NCBI RefSeq assembly: GCF_030272615.1
Contig: NC_081405.1
Coordinates: 570,645,095-570,709,094 of the forward strand
Origin: Cryptomeria japonica
Lineage: Eukaryota; Streptophyta; Pinopsida; Cupressales; Cupressaceae
Direction: 5' to 3'
DNA: 64,000 bases
Notes under the pieces: generated by a model
Database searches by the model: none
The model's input: the letters and a program-made list of their open reading frames with translations, nothing else
Told to the model about the DNA's origin: nothing
Position numbers and translations under genes: made by a program
In this document: piece by piece, positions 22,705-32,909 of the stretch
Position numbering within the stretch: the first letter of the stretch is position 1
How the letters are laid out: each line of letters begins with the position of its first letter

Positions 22705-23700
22705 CGACCATAGCTTTTTATTATGGGTAAACCAAATTTAGAAGGAACCCAAAACCCTTTAAATAAATCTACCTATAAGATAATCAATACTAGCAACAAT
22801 AGACCCACAACAAAAAAATGACAAACATGCAACAAAAACTAGACAAACAATGTAGACAACATACACTACTTTACCATACTTAAGATACTAGCAACTTCAA
22901 GCTCTTGTTGTATATGTTCTGATGAAGTTCATACAAGTTTTATATGTTCTTTTTCGCACGCACACATGCACACACGTGTGCGTGCGCGCATGTACATGCA
23001 TACATGCATGCATGCATGTGTGTGTGTATTTATATAAGACCAAGCAACATAAAACACATTGAATGTGAAACCTTTATTTATTTTGCACCCTCCCTCTGGA
23101 TTTTCTTTATTGCCATAGCCCTAGCCACCACTGGACATTTTGTGCCACAAGTAGCATGAGCTAGACTATTGGCCACCTCTTCAACGCATAACATTTTCTA
23201 TATTTCTTTAGCAAAAAGAAGTCAAAGAAAATATTCCTTATTGTTTCAAGTTTCCTACAAATCTTACAAACTTCAATATTAAAATATTAGTGGACATAAA
23301 ACTTAAAATGTATTTTTCAACTATTTATCTTCAAAATCCAAATTCCAACATTTATTATTAAAATTAGTTATGAATCTAATACTAGAGAATATTTAATAAA
23401 TAGTTTTGTTTTACAAACAATGACATTAATCCATTTAAGACTGTTATAACTATCCAAATCTTGTATACATACAATGGATAGATAAAAGACTTTTGTGGCG
23501 TCCTGAGGATAGTAGATTTTTTCCTCCAATTCGATAGGGGTGTATCATATTCAAAACGCAATGAGGCCTACACTTTTAGATGTTCATTTTTTAATGAATC
23601 TAAATAAAACTTTGTAACTCACTAAACACTTATACGTCTAGGCCAAGCATTTGTGTGGGGGTGGGGGAAGAGGTAAATTGATATCAACAAAGTCATTAGC
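22705..23700 (-). mobile_element. eroded LINE 3' end inside repeat R, copy 1
   Basis: Read on the minus strand, 23700 to 22705 resembles the zf-RVT end of a LINE ORF2: a weak NWRKKSTILRTPQKSFIYP-like stretch, then a segment matching CxxCRKLxTIRxIFFxFFLAKE over several frames, then a 3' end with GGGTTTTGGGTTCC and CCCATAATAAAAAGC. Too decayed for a single frame. The two other R copies carry the same insertion, so it predates duplication of R. Confidence 0.55.
22951..23030. repeat. alternating purine-pyrimidine tract (CA/GT/GC)
   Basis: About 75 bases of nearly uninterrupted alternation: CACGCACACATGCACACACG, then GTGCGTGCGCGC, then a run of CATG repeats and a TG run. It is prone to Z-DNA and contains self-complementary pieces. 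The copy at 62851-62935 differs in repeat number, as expected for a microsatellite. Confidence 0.8.
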
Positions 23701-24100
23701 AATTTTGTTTCGTTTGCCATCATGTTCTATTTGTTTCTATATCATGTTCCTACATCACATGATCATACCTGAGACTCCTTGTCTTGTTATTATTGTAAAA
23801 CATGTTTCAATGTAAAATATACATTGATATATAAAATGTGTTAAAAATAATGTCACTTACCTATCAATCACACATATCTATGAACATCACATTCTCTCAT
23901 TTATATGGCTATGAGATTTTCCTTCCAAATTTAAAAATATGAAATTTAAAGTTTACATAATTTTCACATATAAACTTCTTAACAAAAATAAACTATACAG
24001 ATTTTACATAATCTGTGGTTATGATCTTTTGTCCAAATGTATTTAATTCATTTATTTTTTATATACATGATTTTACTAGTTATATTTTCATATCATTCAA

Positions 24101-24660
24101 ATTATAAACTTCTATTAGAGTGCTAAAAGGATTCTAAATGCAGGACTAGGCAATGATACTATTATTATTGGTATATATTTATAATTATCAATTTCAGATA
24201 ACATGTCTATTTGTGACATTGCAACAATCCCAGCTAAGTATTCATATACCACTTGTTTTTAGATGAAAAAATAAATTAAATTAAATTAAATCAAGTGAAG
24301 AGAAAAGAGATTATTACATATTTTATAAGTCCATAATATTGCCACGCTTATTGCAATGAAAATAAATCATTGTATTTTCATTTGCATATAATGAATTGAA
24401 ATACAAATCATGAGTGGGAATCATAATTTTAACATAATATTATAAATATTTTTCAAATTATAATTAGAGAGTCAAAAAAAAACAATCTCAACTCCTACAT
24501 ATATAATAATTATTTATCTAATGCTATAATTGATTATGTATCATTTCAACCACAATAACTAATAACAAATTAAACTAAATTAAATAGAATAACAAAAATT
24601 TATTTTAATTCTGTTAAAAAAATGAAAAATTTAATCAAAATATTTCAAGCCTAAATACAA
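24101..24660. other. AT-rich spacer
   Basis: No gene or named repeat seen between repeat R and the 3' flank of RING copy 2. Confidence 0.6.
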
Positions 24661-24796
24661 GGCAAACAAAATAATTATTATTACAATAAATATCTAAAGA
24701 GATGCGTGTATTTTCGTCTGATACAATTCGATGTAATTCAAATCAGTGAAACCGCTTGTAATATCACTTTCAATAATTCTTTACATACACACAGTA

Positions 24797-25375
24797 CTAT
24801 TGATCTTCCGGTACTGATATTGGCTCATTTTTCTTAAAGAATGGTGTTGTGCAGATGGGACAAGTAGTGTGATCCTCGAGCCATGGCCAAATGCAGTGAG
24901 AATGAAATATATGTCGGATCATACAAGGAATCTCTCGAACATTTTCTCCGAGAATAAAGTCATCCCTACAAACTCCACAGAAAAGTCCATCATCAACATG
25001 AAAACCTGAAATTGTTACAATGGGCAGTGCATCTACATATTCTTTCGCCTTCCTTTCATTCTCTACTATCTTCACGATTTTTTTCCGAAGAGAATCGAAG
25101 GTATTGAAGACCCCACGTAACCACCGAATATCAGCAGGGAGTCGATCCTCGTGAACTTCAATCAGGAGAAATTCAGAATAGAATGAATCGTGAAGGCTGT
25201 TAAGCTGTTGCAGACGACGAGGCAGAGCTTCACGTTCCATAAAACAATTTGCTTGCATGAATAACTTGGTGGCTTCGATACGTAAATTCCCCATGCGGCA
25301 TTCCAGGCTTTTGCACCACTCGGCAACTTCCTTTTCTTTGCAACCTATATTCTTCTCCTCCTGCATTTGCGCCAT
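24797..25375 (-). CDS. RING-H2 finger protein, probable E3 ubiquitin ligase (copy 2)
   Basis: An intact intronless frame of 192 codons. The N-terminal half (residues 1-115) is predicted helical and charged, with Cys at 12, 21 and 26 and RLQQLNSLHD near 54-63. The RING-H2 follows: C133, C136, C151, H155, H158, C161, C172, C175, with the E2-contact Trp in CIWPWLEDH (W165). The spacing between the third Cys and the first His is three residues (CMIRH), not the one residue usual in plant RING-H2 proteins, but within the consensus. Such proteins transfer ubiquitin from an E2 to a substrate; the substrate is unknown. No signal peptide or membrane segment. The start is MAQMQEEK; the second Met at codon 4 is possible. 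Paralogues: 35271-35849 (intact) and 10715-11253 (broken). Expression is not shown. Confidence 0.8.
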   Translation of the reverse strand: MAQMQEEKNIGCKEKEVAEWCKSLECRMGNLRIEATKLFMQANCFMEREALPRRLQQLNSLHDSFYSEFLLIEVHEDRLPADIRWLRGVFNTFDSLRKKIVKIVENERKAKEYVDALPIVTISGFHVDDGLFCGVCRDDFILGENVREIPCMIRHIFHSHCIWPWLEDHTTCPICTTPFFKKNEPISVPEDQ

Positions 25376-25580
25376 TTCTTCACTTCACTGTCTTTATACC
25401 AAACGGTTAGGTTAGAAAATTAATAGTGAGAAAATTTTCAATTTGGTATGCGAATTTGTGGAATGGATTGCAGTCATCTAGCAATATGTAGTGAATGAAG
25501 CGTCAGGGTTAGTTTCATCTTGCACCCTCTCAAAAGAGACGAACCGTTGATCCAAATGGTATTTGATTTATGGATGATTT
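25376..25580 (-). promoter_or_regulatory. 5' flank of RING-H2 copy 2
   Basis: The 200 bases upstream of the start share CAATTTGGTATGCGAATTTG and GTAGTGAATGAAGCGTCAG with the flanks of copies 1 and 3. A TATAAAG lies only about 20 bases before the ATG, too close for a normal TATA box. The true promoter position is unknown. Confidence 0.3.
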
Positions 25581-25597
25581 TCTACCGGTGATGTTTA

Positions 25598-26345
25598 CGA
25601 AAAGCTCCTAAATTTAAAATTCATTATTATATGTCCCTACCTTTATAGGCACCAGAATAATGTTTTCACATCCCCTTTTATTATCATTTGTTTGTATTTT
25701 AAATATTAAAGGTGATTTCTAATGTTTGTTGGGTAGTGATTTTCTTTTTTTTAAATGTCAAAATTTAAATTCCTGATTGGGTTTTATGATTTTTACCCAA
25801 CCTAAATGTAATTTTTGAGACGAGAAAAATCAATCTTATAAACATCAATGCAAATTTGGGTTTTCTACTGCCATCTACTGTTTGTTTGTCGTTCATTTGT
25901 CGTTCACGAGGGATTGTTGGTATGGGTTTTTACAATTTTAGTTTCAAATTCAATTTATAAAAGTTCACCATACATATTAATTTGTATTTTGTGTTCATCT
26001 TAAATTTTTGTTAGATTGTTGGTATGGGTTTTTACAATTTTAGTTTCAAATTCAATTTATAAAAGTTCACCATTCATATTAATTTGTATTTTGTGTTCAT
26101 CTTAAATTTTTGTTACTATTGCAATTTGTAGATCTGGAATACATTTACCTAAATTCCACCTTTGAGTTAGGGCACTCAACATTACAGGGATGCAACAAAC
26201 ACCCTCATCTTGGTAGTTTACTTCCTATGGATGGCATTGCTATAACTATTGTTTTTGCTTTCCTATTGGTTAGGTTTCTTTTGTGGAATGCCGAAGACAA
26301 CCCAAGAAAAGCATAGAAGAGGATTTGCCGACTTAACTCAAAACA
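25598..26345 (+). repeat. remnant of the unit's left flank, shared with 57886-58308
   Basis: Begins ACGAAAAGCTCCTAAATTTA like 57886, contains GACGAGAAAAATCAATC at 25819 (the unit landmark), and ends in GACAACCCAAGAAAAGCATA like 58236-58262. It lacks the retroposed insert and the rest of the unit. It lies right next to the 5' flank of RING copy 2. Confidence 0.75.
25912..26115 (+). repeat. 102-bp direct tandem duplication
   Basis: GATTGTTGGTATGGGTTTTT starts at 25912 and again at 26014. The two 102-base copies differ by about one base (CATACATATT versus CATTCATATT), so the duplication is recent. The second copy at 58080-58190 has only one, more diverged, version. Confidence 0.9.
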
Positions 26346-26984
26346 TTCATATACAAAGAGTTGTGAATTACAACCCTGAATTTCAAGCACAATCTTGGGA
26401 GTGGAGCATTCGGCTCTATGTTCAATAGAACCATACAAGACATGCTTGTGGGAGTATTTCATTGGAACCCTACAAAAGTTGCAAAGTCCTCTTTATAATT
26501 TGTCTTTTTTTGGAGTAAAGTTGGATAATAGGGTAGTTTAGCTTTAAAATATATTATAATTCCCAACCCTGGAAAATTTATGTTTTTGATTAAGCAAAAA
26601 CAGGTTTTGAGGGGACTCGAAACCTCATACATCATATCCAAAGATAGATCAATAAAGTATCTAGACCAGAATTAACAACATCATTTTAGAATGGGCTGCA
26701 AGAGAGAAGGACAACATAAACACAATAGCCAGAGGAAAAGACAACCAAAAACCAGCGAGATACTGGCGAAAAAGCAACAAAAAGAAACCACCCAGCTACA
26801 TGAAAATATAGAGACTATCAATAGCCTCTTTCTCCAGCATTAAAATGGTCTTTGCAGCTTCCTTGAGGTCAAGAATATCCTGAGGCATAGGAACCTACTG
26901 AAAATTTATGTAATGGATGTGTAAAATGAATGATTTTTACTTTAAAATTGATTGAATCCCTAAAAAAATTGGAAATATTATTCA

Positions 26985-27162
26985 GAGAATTTTTTTTCCT
27001 TTTTAGGAAGGAATGGAAAACATAGAAATTTTTGTTAGCAAGCCATCAATAGCAATGGAAGCTCTGCCTGACAATCTATAGCAAGACATGTAGTATGTAG
27101 GTATAGTTGAAAGCACTGCCTTAACCATTTGAATCCTCCCAGCTTGTGAAAGCTACCTATTT
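26985..27162 (-). pseudogene. LINE B ORF2, frameshifted continuation after the RT frame
   Basis: After the stop at 27163 the family sequence continues in another frame as AGRIQMVKAVLSTIPTYYMS, the conserved post-palm block of plant L1 RTs, followed by RLSGRASIAIDGLLTK. The coding sequence then fades, and the zf-RVT domain is not seen. Confidence 0.7.
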
Positions 27163-28794
27163 TTACATGAGTCCATTTTTCAGCCAACACTTGTGGATAA
27201 CCTCCTCCCACAACCTATTGATAATCCTTCTTGCAAATAATGGAATGCCAAGGTATGTAATGGGAAATTCTCCTAGCGTGAAGCCCAAAATCCCTGCAAT
27301 TTTAGAGCGGAGGCTGCATTTGTTATTTGTAAAATACACCATCGATTTGGTCATATTCATACTTTGTTCTGAGCCCAGTTCATACTCATCTAGCACTTTT
27401 CTCATGGTCCTTACCTCCCTCTCTGAAGCTTCCCCAAATAGAATAGTATCAAATGTGAATTGCGAATGGAAAATAGGTTCCAGACTCTCATGAATGGTGA
27501 TGGCTCTCCAAAGCCCTAGTCTAGTTTGCTTTATAATACTTTTCCCGAAAACCTCTGCCATCAACACAAAAAGAAAGGGAGACAGGGGATCACCTTGTCT
27601 TAACCCTTTAGTATCCTGAAAAAAACCACACACCAAACCATTCACACAAATGGAGAAGGTGACACTCGTCACGCAGTGTGAGATACGTTGCACCCAACTT
27701 TTATCAAAGTCAAATCTAAGGAGGATATCAAACGAAAAGGACCACCAAACTCTATCATATGCTTTACTGGCATCTAGCTTCACAATCATACCTTGTTTCT
27801 TCTCCGAGTGCATAGTATGGATAGTCTCCCCTACCATAATGATGCGATCAACAATTTCTCTACCAGGTACAAATCCGTTTTGTTCAAGAGATATCAGATT
27901 ACACAAAATGGGATTTAATATGTTCACCATGGCCTTCAAAATAATTTTGTACAGGGAATTGCATTGAGAGATAGGACAAAAATCCAACATCTGAGAGCAG
28001 TTTTGTTTCTTGGGAATCAAGGCGATCACCGTGTGGTTGATTTCCCTAACAAACTTACATTTTCTTCTAAATTCCTCCACCACCTTGAATATGTCCTCTC
28101 CCATGAATCTCCAACATTTTTGAAAGAACTCCAAGGTAAAAGTGTCGGGCCCTGGTGCTTTGTTCAGGGGATTGTCGAAGGTTGCCTTTTTTATCTCTTT
28201 CAAAGATAAGGGACGTGTCAGCTGCTTGTTATCCTCCTCTGTCACCTCCCTTCCTATTAAGTCCAGCAATGAAGCGTTAATATGGATGTCACGGACTGCA
28301 TTAGCCCCTAAGAGATTCTTGAAATGACTAACTCCTAAATCTTCTATAATATCCACCTCTTTCTGCCATGCTCCCGAATCATCTTGAATGCAAAAGATCT
28401 GATTGCAATCTCTTTTTGATTTTATGGATGCATGAAAGAATTTCGTATTCAAATCTCCTGCTTTAATCCAATTCTTGCGCACCTTATCTCGCCAATAAAC
28501 CTCTTCTCTCTGGAGAAGCTCCGACAATTCTTCTTTCAACAATTTTTCTCTAACAAAATCCTTATTTGACATACCAGCTGAAATCACCATATTATTCAAA
28601 TCCTCCAATTCTTTCTCTATTCTTAATTTTTCCACCAAAATTTTCTTGAACGAACATTTGTTCCACTCCTTGATTTTTCCTTTTAATACTTTCAATATTT
28701 TCAGAAAGCAGAAGCTCAGGGTTCCTAAGAAGATATTGCTTTCTTTCCACCAAGTCTCTAACTTTGGGAGAAAATCCTTATCTCTCCACCACAT
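27163..28794 (-). CDS. LINE B ORF2, reverse transcriptase portion, open over 543 codons
   Basis: The longest uninterrupted frame in the window. From 28794: linker MWWRDKDFLPKLETWWKE, NTKFFHASIKSKR, NKAPGPDTFTLEFFQK, then RT palm blocks LIPKKQN, NGFVPGREIVDRI, motif A KLDASKAYDRV, LRQGDPLSPFLFVLMAE and GIPLFARR. The active-site box, normally FADD in this group, reads FTFD: the first catalytic Asp is Phe (codon 27451-27453), so the enzyme should be dead although the frame is open. The endonuclease half upstream is broken. The frame start is arbitrary: it follows a stop and is not a native N-terminus. Confidence 0.8.
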   Translation of the reverse strand: MWWRDKDFLPKLETWWKESNIFLGTLSFCFLKILKVLKGKIKEWNKCSFKKILVEKLRIEKELEDLNNMVISAGMSNKDFVREKLLKEELSELLQREEVYWRDKVRKNWIKAGDLNTKFFHASIKSKRDCNQIFCIQDDSGAWQKEVDIIEDLGVSHFKNLLGANAVRDIHINASLLDLIGREVTEEDNKQLTRPLSLKEIKKATFDNPLNKAPGPDTFTLEFFQKCWRFMGEDIFKVVEEFRRKCKFVREINHTVIALIPKKQNCSQMLDFCPISQCNSLYKIILKAMVNILNPILCNLISLEQNGFVPGREIVDRIIMVGETIHTMHSEKKQGMIVKLDASKAYDRVWWSFSFDILLRFDFDKSWVQRISHCVTSVTFSICVNGLVCGFFQDTKGLRQGDPLSPFLFVLMAEVFGKSIIKQTRLGLWRAITIHESLEPIFHSQFTFDTILFGEASEREVRTMRKVLDEYELGSEQSMNMTKSMVYFTNNKCSLRSKIAGILGFTLGEFPITYLGIPLFARRIINRLWEEVIHKCWLKNGLM

Positions 28795-28799
28795 ACTTT

Positions 28800-29541
28800 G
28801 AAATCTAAAACTCCCTTTTTTAATTTCTGTTTACCTTTTAAAGAAGCATCTGAACCGGGAAATGATCTAAAAGAGACCAAGGAAGAATGCAGGAATCAAC
28901 ATTGAAGTCTGAATCCACCCAAAAGAGTCCGACTAGAAATCTATCCAGTCTTTCAAAGATCCTAAGAAATTTTCCCTCCTATTGGTCCACGTGAATAAAC
29001 CATTCTTTGGCTTTACATCAAACAAATAATTTCCTACCACAAACTCCCTAGAGTCTTCCATAACTCTCGAATTCATTCTCAGACCACCTTTTTTGTCGTC
29101 CAATTCCAGCAATGCATTGAAATCACCTGCAACTATGACTTTATCCTTATTAAGAGTAACGATTTTATCCGTAATGTCTTTCCAGACTTTAGCTTTATCA
29201 ACTATTTTAGTTGGACCATAGACATTAAAGAGAGGAAATGACACACAGTCCTTCAAGCTGTGGACCACACCAAAAATCTAATACTCTGATTTCTCCAAAT
29301 CTGAAACTTTAATGTTTTGAGGATTCCACATGAATCACAAACCCCTAGCAGAACCATTAGCTTCTTGAAAATAACCTTCCCATGACCTACAATATTGTAA
29401 GAAGCTAAGAGCTTTATCCATGCACATTTTAGTTTCTTGAAGAAGAACCACTTCACAAGATACTCTACTTAATGCTCGTTTTACCAAGTGTTTTTTGTCA
29501 GGGGCGGCTAGGCCCCTGACATTCCAAGTGGTGATTTTCAT
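28800..29541 (-). pseudogene. LINE B ORF2, endonuclease portion (frameshifted)
   Basis: Starts at ATG 29541 with MKITTWNVRGLAAPDKKHLV and LLQETKM, shifts frame near 29330, resumes as VSFPLFNVYGPTKIVDKAK and VIVAGDFNALLE, then shifts again near 28935 before a degenerate LDHFPVQ (the SDH motif with Ser changed to Leu). Catalytic Asn, Glu and Asp positions can be seen, but no single frame joins them. Its ATG overlaps the ORF1 stop in ATGA (29541-29538). Confidence 0.8.
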
Positions 29542-30887
29542 TTACCTCCAAGGTAGAGTCTATCTCCCTTGGCTTTCTTTATAAAATCCATGATTCTAAT
29601 GATGCCTTTTTCCTTGGCTCTGTCTTCCCTCAATCTCCTATTGCTCCGTCTTCCCCTCAAGCCTTTAGATTTTCCAAGGAGAACACTGGTCGATTGGCTA
29701 ATGCACCGTGGGTCAACATTGTCCAACTTATCTTCCTGCACAAAATCCGCATCCGAGCCTTTATCATACTCAAACTCTGTGTCTGATAAGCCTTTTCCTA
29801 GAGTCAAGAAGATACATGTAGGAGCGGGCCCCTTGTGATTACTAGCCGAACCTTCCCCACCATTGGCATCCATTACTATTCTATTATGCTCAATATGCTC
29901 TGACTTATCTAGGGTCTTCTCCAAATTGGATTTCCCCCCCCATCTGACATGGTAAACTACCAGATTTACCTTTAGAATCCTTAACTAGATTGAATGAGGT
30001 CTCATCACCTTTTGCCTCAGTGTGTTTACCATCGATTTTCAATGAGGATTCTGCAATCTTCTCCTTACTCCCTGATTGTGCCGCAAGAGGCTGCACCATC
30101 TTCGTAACCATTTTCTCAAGAGAGAGACCAACTTACACTTCCATTTTTTAATCAATTTTCTGAAGACCTTTCTGGCCTTCCTGACAAACAATTTGCAGCC
30201 CTTCTCTCCATACATCCTACTCCTGCATCTCTGACATTGACGTATCTCTTTTTCGATCTCCAATTGCTAGTGCCATTCAGCATTGGTCATTAGAAGAAAT
30301 ATACTTTCTAGGATACGCCTAACCATTTCTATTCTCAGTCTAGCATACTTGCATAGATCTGCTTCATTATCCACATCAACCTCTAGAAGTGTCCCTAACG
30401 TCCTACCAACCTTTTCTGAAAATCCATCACCCCAATATTCAATCGGAAGATCATACAATCTGATCCAAACCAGGTCAGAGTAATACACCAAAGGGATGGG
30501 ATTGAAGTTTGGTGTCCATGGTTGTAGATAGAGAGCATGCTTATTGACTAACTTGTTCTGCTGGTTAAGTATACTATCTCTGACTAATTCTTCTTCGAAC
30601 AAAACAACAAAAAATCCTTTGGGAATAAATTTAATAACTACCCACGAGCCCCAGTTACCTTCCACCCATTCTGTAATCACTTTTCTAGACTAGTTTAATA
30701 CGATGATTCTTGCAATAACTACTTGGTTTTCCCAGAAAGATCTGTCTTCCTCCATTTCTTTTGAAAAGTCAATGGTAATCTCCTCGTTGGTGCCTGCTTG
30801 ATGGGCCGCTGACTGCTTCTTCCTCTTGTTCCCCGATCCACCATTGCTGCCTAACTGATTTTGTAGAGCAACATCATCCTCCGCCAT
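29538..30887 (-). pseudogene. LINE B ORF1 (decayed)
   Basis: From ATG 30887 the frame starts MAEDDVALQNQLGSNGGSGN, with KRKK at 22-25. A DUF4283-like region follows (30680-30267) with WVVIKFIPKGFFVVLFEEE and LVWIRLYDLPIEYWGDGF, the latter typical of plant L1 ORF1. The zinc knuckle region (about 30240-30170) survives only as GEKGCKLFVRKARK after frameshifts. The last 128 codons (29924-29538) are polar and open. The final TGA overlaps the ORF2 ATG. An RNA-binding role is known for the family; this copy is broken. Confidence 0.8.
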
Positions 30888-31289
30888 CTAGCTCTTGTTT
30901 TATCGAAATTTTGAAGTACATGCCTTTTATAAATATATATTTTTTAATTTATAGAATATTTGTAACAATGTTATCTAAAATAATTTTTTAATATCAATTT
31001 AGCCACCTTCTTTTAATTGTAATAGTTTCTTTTAACTTTTTTTTGTTAAACTTTAAAAGTATTCAATCTTATTATAATTTAACATATTATACATTTGCAC
31101 CATCTTATGAAAAATAGTAATTACAAACATGGGAATACGTTTTAAGTAATAATGATATACACATCACTTAATTTATTTTATGCCACCATTGAATTTAAAT
31201 TTAAATTAATTATAAATTATTTAGAAGTATTTATAATAATTACAATTATAAATTATGTTGTAATTAAATTTATTATTAATAAATATAAT

Positions 31290-31620
31290 TATAATTAGGA
31301 TTAAAATTAGAATTATAAGAAGAGTTAGTGTTAGAATAAGGGTTAGCAGCAAAGGTTAGAATTGAGGTTCAAACTATTTCTAAAATTAAGGTTAGAGTTT
31401 TAGATTAAGGACTAGAAATAGAGTTAAGAAAAAAATACGATTAAGATTGTATTTAATGTTATAATTAGGTGAAGTATTAGGGATACAATGCAAATTAATT
31501 TCAATATTAGTATTAGGGTTATGGTTACAACTAGAATTTAAACTGGGCTAGACATAAGACTAAAATTAAGGTTAGGGTTAAACTTAGATCAAAGGTTACA
31601 GGTTAAGGGTTTTAATATTT
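31290..31620 (+). repeat. short degenerate TTAGGG-like tract
   Basis: About 330 bases of eroded GGTTAGGGTT-type repeats with G-rich sequence on the plus strand, the same orientation as the large array at 42790-48520. Best piece: AAGGTTAGGGTTAAAC. Confidence 0.6.
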
Positions 31621-31969
31621 AGAATTCAAATAATAGAGATGAGTGCATTGTATAAAAATATCATGTTAAATTTTGAACTTATTAATTATTATTTTAAAAA
31701 TTAGAATAATTATGCAATAACTATAAATGTTTAATTAATAAAACACCTTCAACTTTGAATAGCAATTTGTTCACTACATACTACAATTGTGGGCACTCTC
31801 TACTACATAGTTGCAATACATATGCCTTGAAGAAATATATTACTTCAAATTATTGTTGAAACCCATGTCCAGATTGATATGTTATAACTCTTCTATTAAA
31901 TAAACAATTTTTTACTAAAAAGGCAAGTACTCGCCCCTACTTGGCACTTGTTTTTTATTAGTACTTGTG

Positions 31970-32243
31970 AGTGCTTAGTATTATTACAATCAGTTTAGTT
32001 TAATTGAGAGATATTAAATATAAGTAGCTTAACGTGTCACTTTTACTAATACAAAGAAAAGTGGAAAAAATTAAATGATATGACATAATAAATTTTATTA
32101 GGAGGCAAGTATGAGGTGGATATAGTCATATTAAATTGGCTTACATAATTATAAATATAATAATTTGACGGTTTAAAATAATAATTAGTAAGTTAATATT
32201 ATATTTAAGATATAAATAATTTTATATAAGATATAATTTTAAC
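31970..32243. repeat. dispersed AT-rich repeat S, copy 1
   Basis: Shares TAGTATTATTACAATCAGTT, GTGTCACTTTTACTAATACA and an AAATATAATAATTTGA-like stretch with 41875-42250 and 57478-57880. It is cut at 32243 by the target site of LINE E1. Confidence 0.7.
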
Positions 32244-32257
32244 ATTTTAATTTAATA

Positions 32258-32734
32258 AGTGGAGTGGCCAAAGGAAATCTTGGGTCAGCTGGCTGTGGGG
32301 GAGTGGCAAGGAACCATTTTGGTTTGCTGGTCTCTGCGGTGGCACTCCCTTTGGGCCCCCAGACTAACCATTTTGCGAAGGCCAATGCTGCCTATATTGG
32401 GTTACGCATGGCGAGCAAGGAGGAGTTCAAACGGGTATGGCTGGAGAGTGATTCGCTTAACACCGTCAAATACATTATGGGATGTATAGTGCCTAGATGG
32501 ACTATTTTAAAATTAATTAAAGATTGCCTTGAAATGATAGACGACCTGGAGGATTTCAAGATCTTGCAAGTTTTCCAAGAAGGAAACGAACCAGCTGATC
32601 ATTTGGCCATCTTGGCAGTGGGTAACATGGCAGTTAAATGGTGGAATGGAGAGGAAACTTTCACGAAAACCTTGTGTGACCTGGCAAGAAATGATGTCAA
32701 GATCTGTGGCCTTTCCAATGAAATTTATGATTAA
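32258..32734 (+). pseudogene. LINE E1 RNase H domain (N-terminally truncated)
   Basis: Open frame of about 156 codons to the stop at 32734. It begins inside the fold at AKGNLGSAGCGGVARNHFG (canonical KGNPGPAGCGG), so the first catalytic Asp (FDG) is missing. WLESDSLNTVKY carries the third carboxylate and FQEGNEPADHLAI the last one. The Glu position reads KANAAYIGL and may be lost. RNase H removes element RNA from the hybrid in LINEs that carry it. Non-functional because truncated. Confidence 0.8.
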
Positions 32735-32909
32735 ATATTATGATGGGATGAGAGCCATTGTGGTGGTTTTTTGAATTATTATTATTTTGAGAAGTGTTAG
32801 AACATTCAATTTGCCATGTTTATGGTTTTCTTTCCTCTTGGTTTTTGTGGAATCTCTTATTTGTTCGAGCTTTAGAATGGGAGGTGAGAAGAATAGGTTT
32901 GAACCCACA

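Larger units (their letters stand above)
21131..24100. repeat. dispersed repeat R, copy 1
   Basis: AT-rich segment present again at 61030-64000 (nearly the same) and, more diverged, at 36624-38922. Landmarks shared by all three are CCACTCACTTTCTACTCACA, ACCACGTGAGTTGTAACGGT and CCATAGCTTTTTATTATGGG. Its right third contains an eroded LINE (next entry). The part at about 22080-22330 (promoter-like, pyrimidine-rich, with CACGTG) is conserved in all three copies, but no gene follows it. Confidence 0.85.
26577..30890 (-). mobile_element. L1-type LINE, family B, long copy
   Basis: Minus-strand element with ORF1 (30887 to 29538), ORF2 (29541 to about 26990) and a 3' region ending near 26577 with GGTTTCGAGTCCCCTCAAAA and a TTAATCAAAAACAT tail. 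ORF1 and the endonuclease are broken; the RT frame is open over 543 codons. The body is shorter than family A because the zf-RVT part is largely missing between about 26990 and 26900. Most of it is alignable with the fragment at 1-741. No sure target-site duplication was seen. Confidence 0.85.
30900..32243. other. AT-rich spacer with two repeat tracts
   Basis: No gene seen. It contains a short telomere-like tract (31290-31620) and a copy of a dispersed AT-rich repeat (31970-32243), listed separately. Confidence 0.6.

Noticed and set aside
22944-23159. 71-codon frame through the CA/GT tract and its counterpart at 62716-63066
   Set aside because: Crosses a microsatellite whose length differs between copies and runs antisense to an eroded LINE.
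25912-26115. CRISPR-like or regulatory repeat
   Set aside because: Only two 102-bp copies without spacers in plant DNA: a simple tandem duplication.
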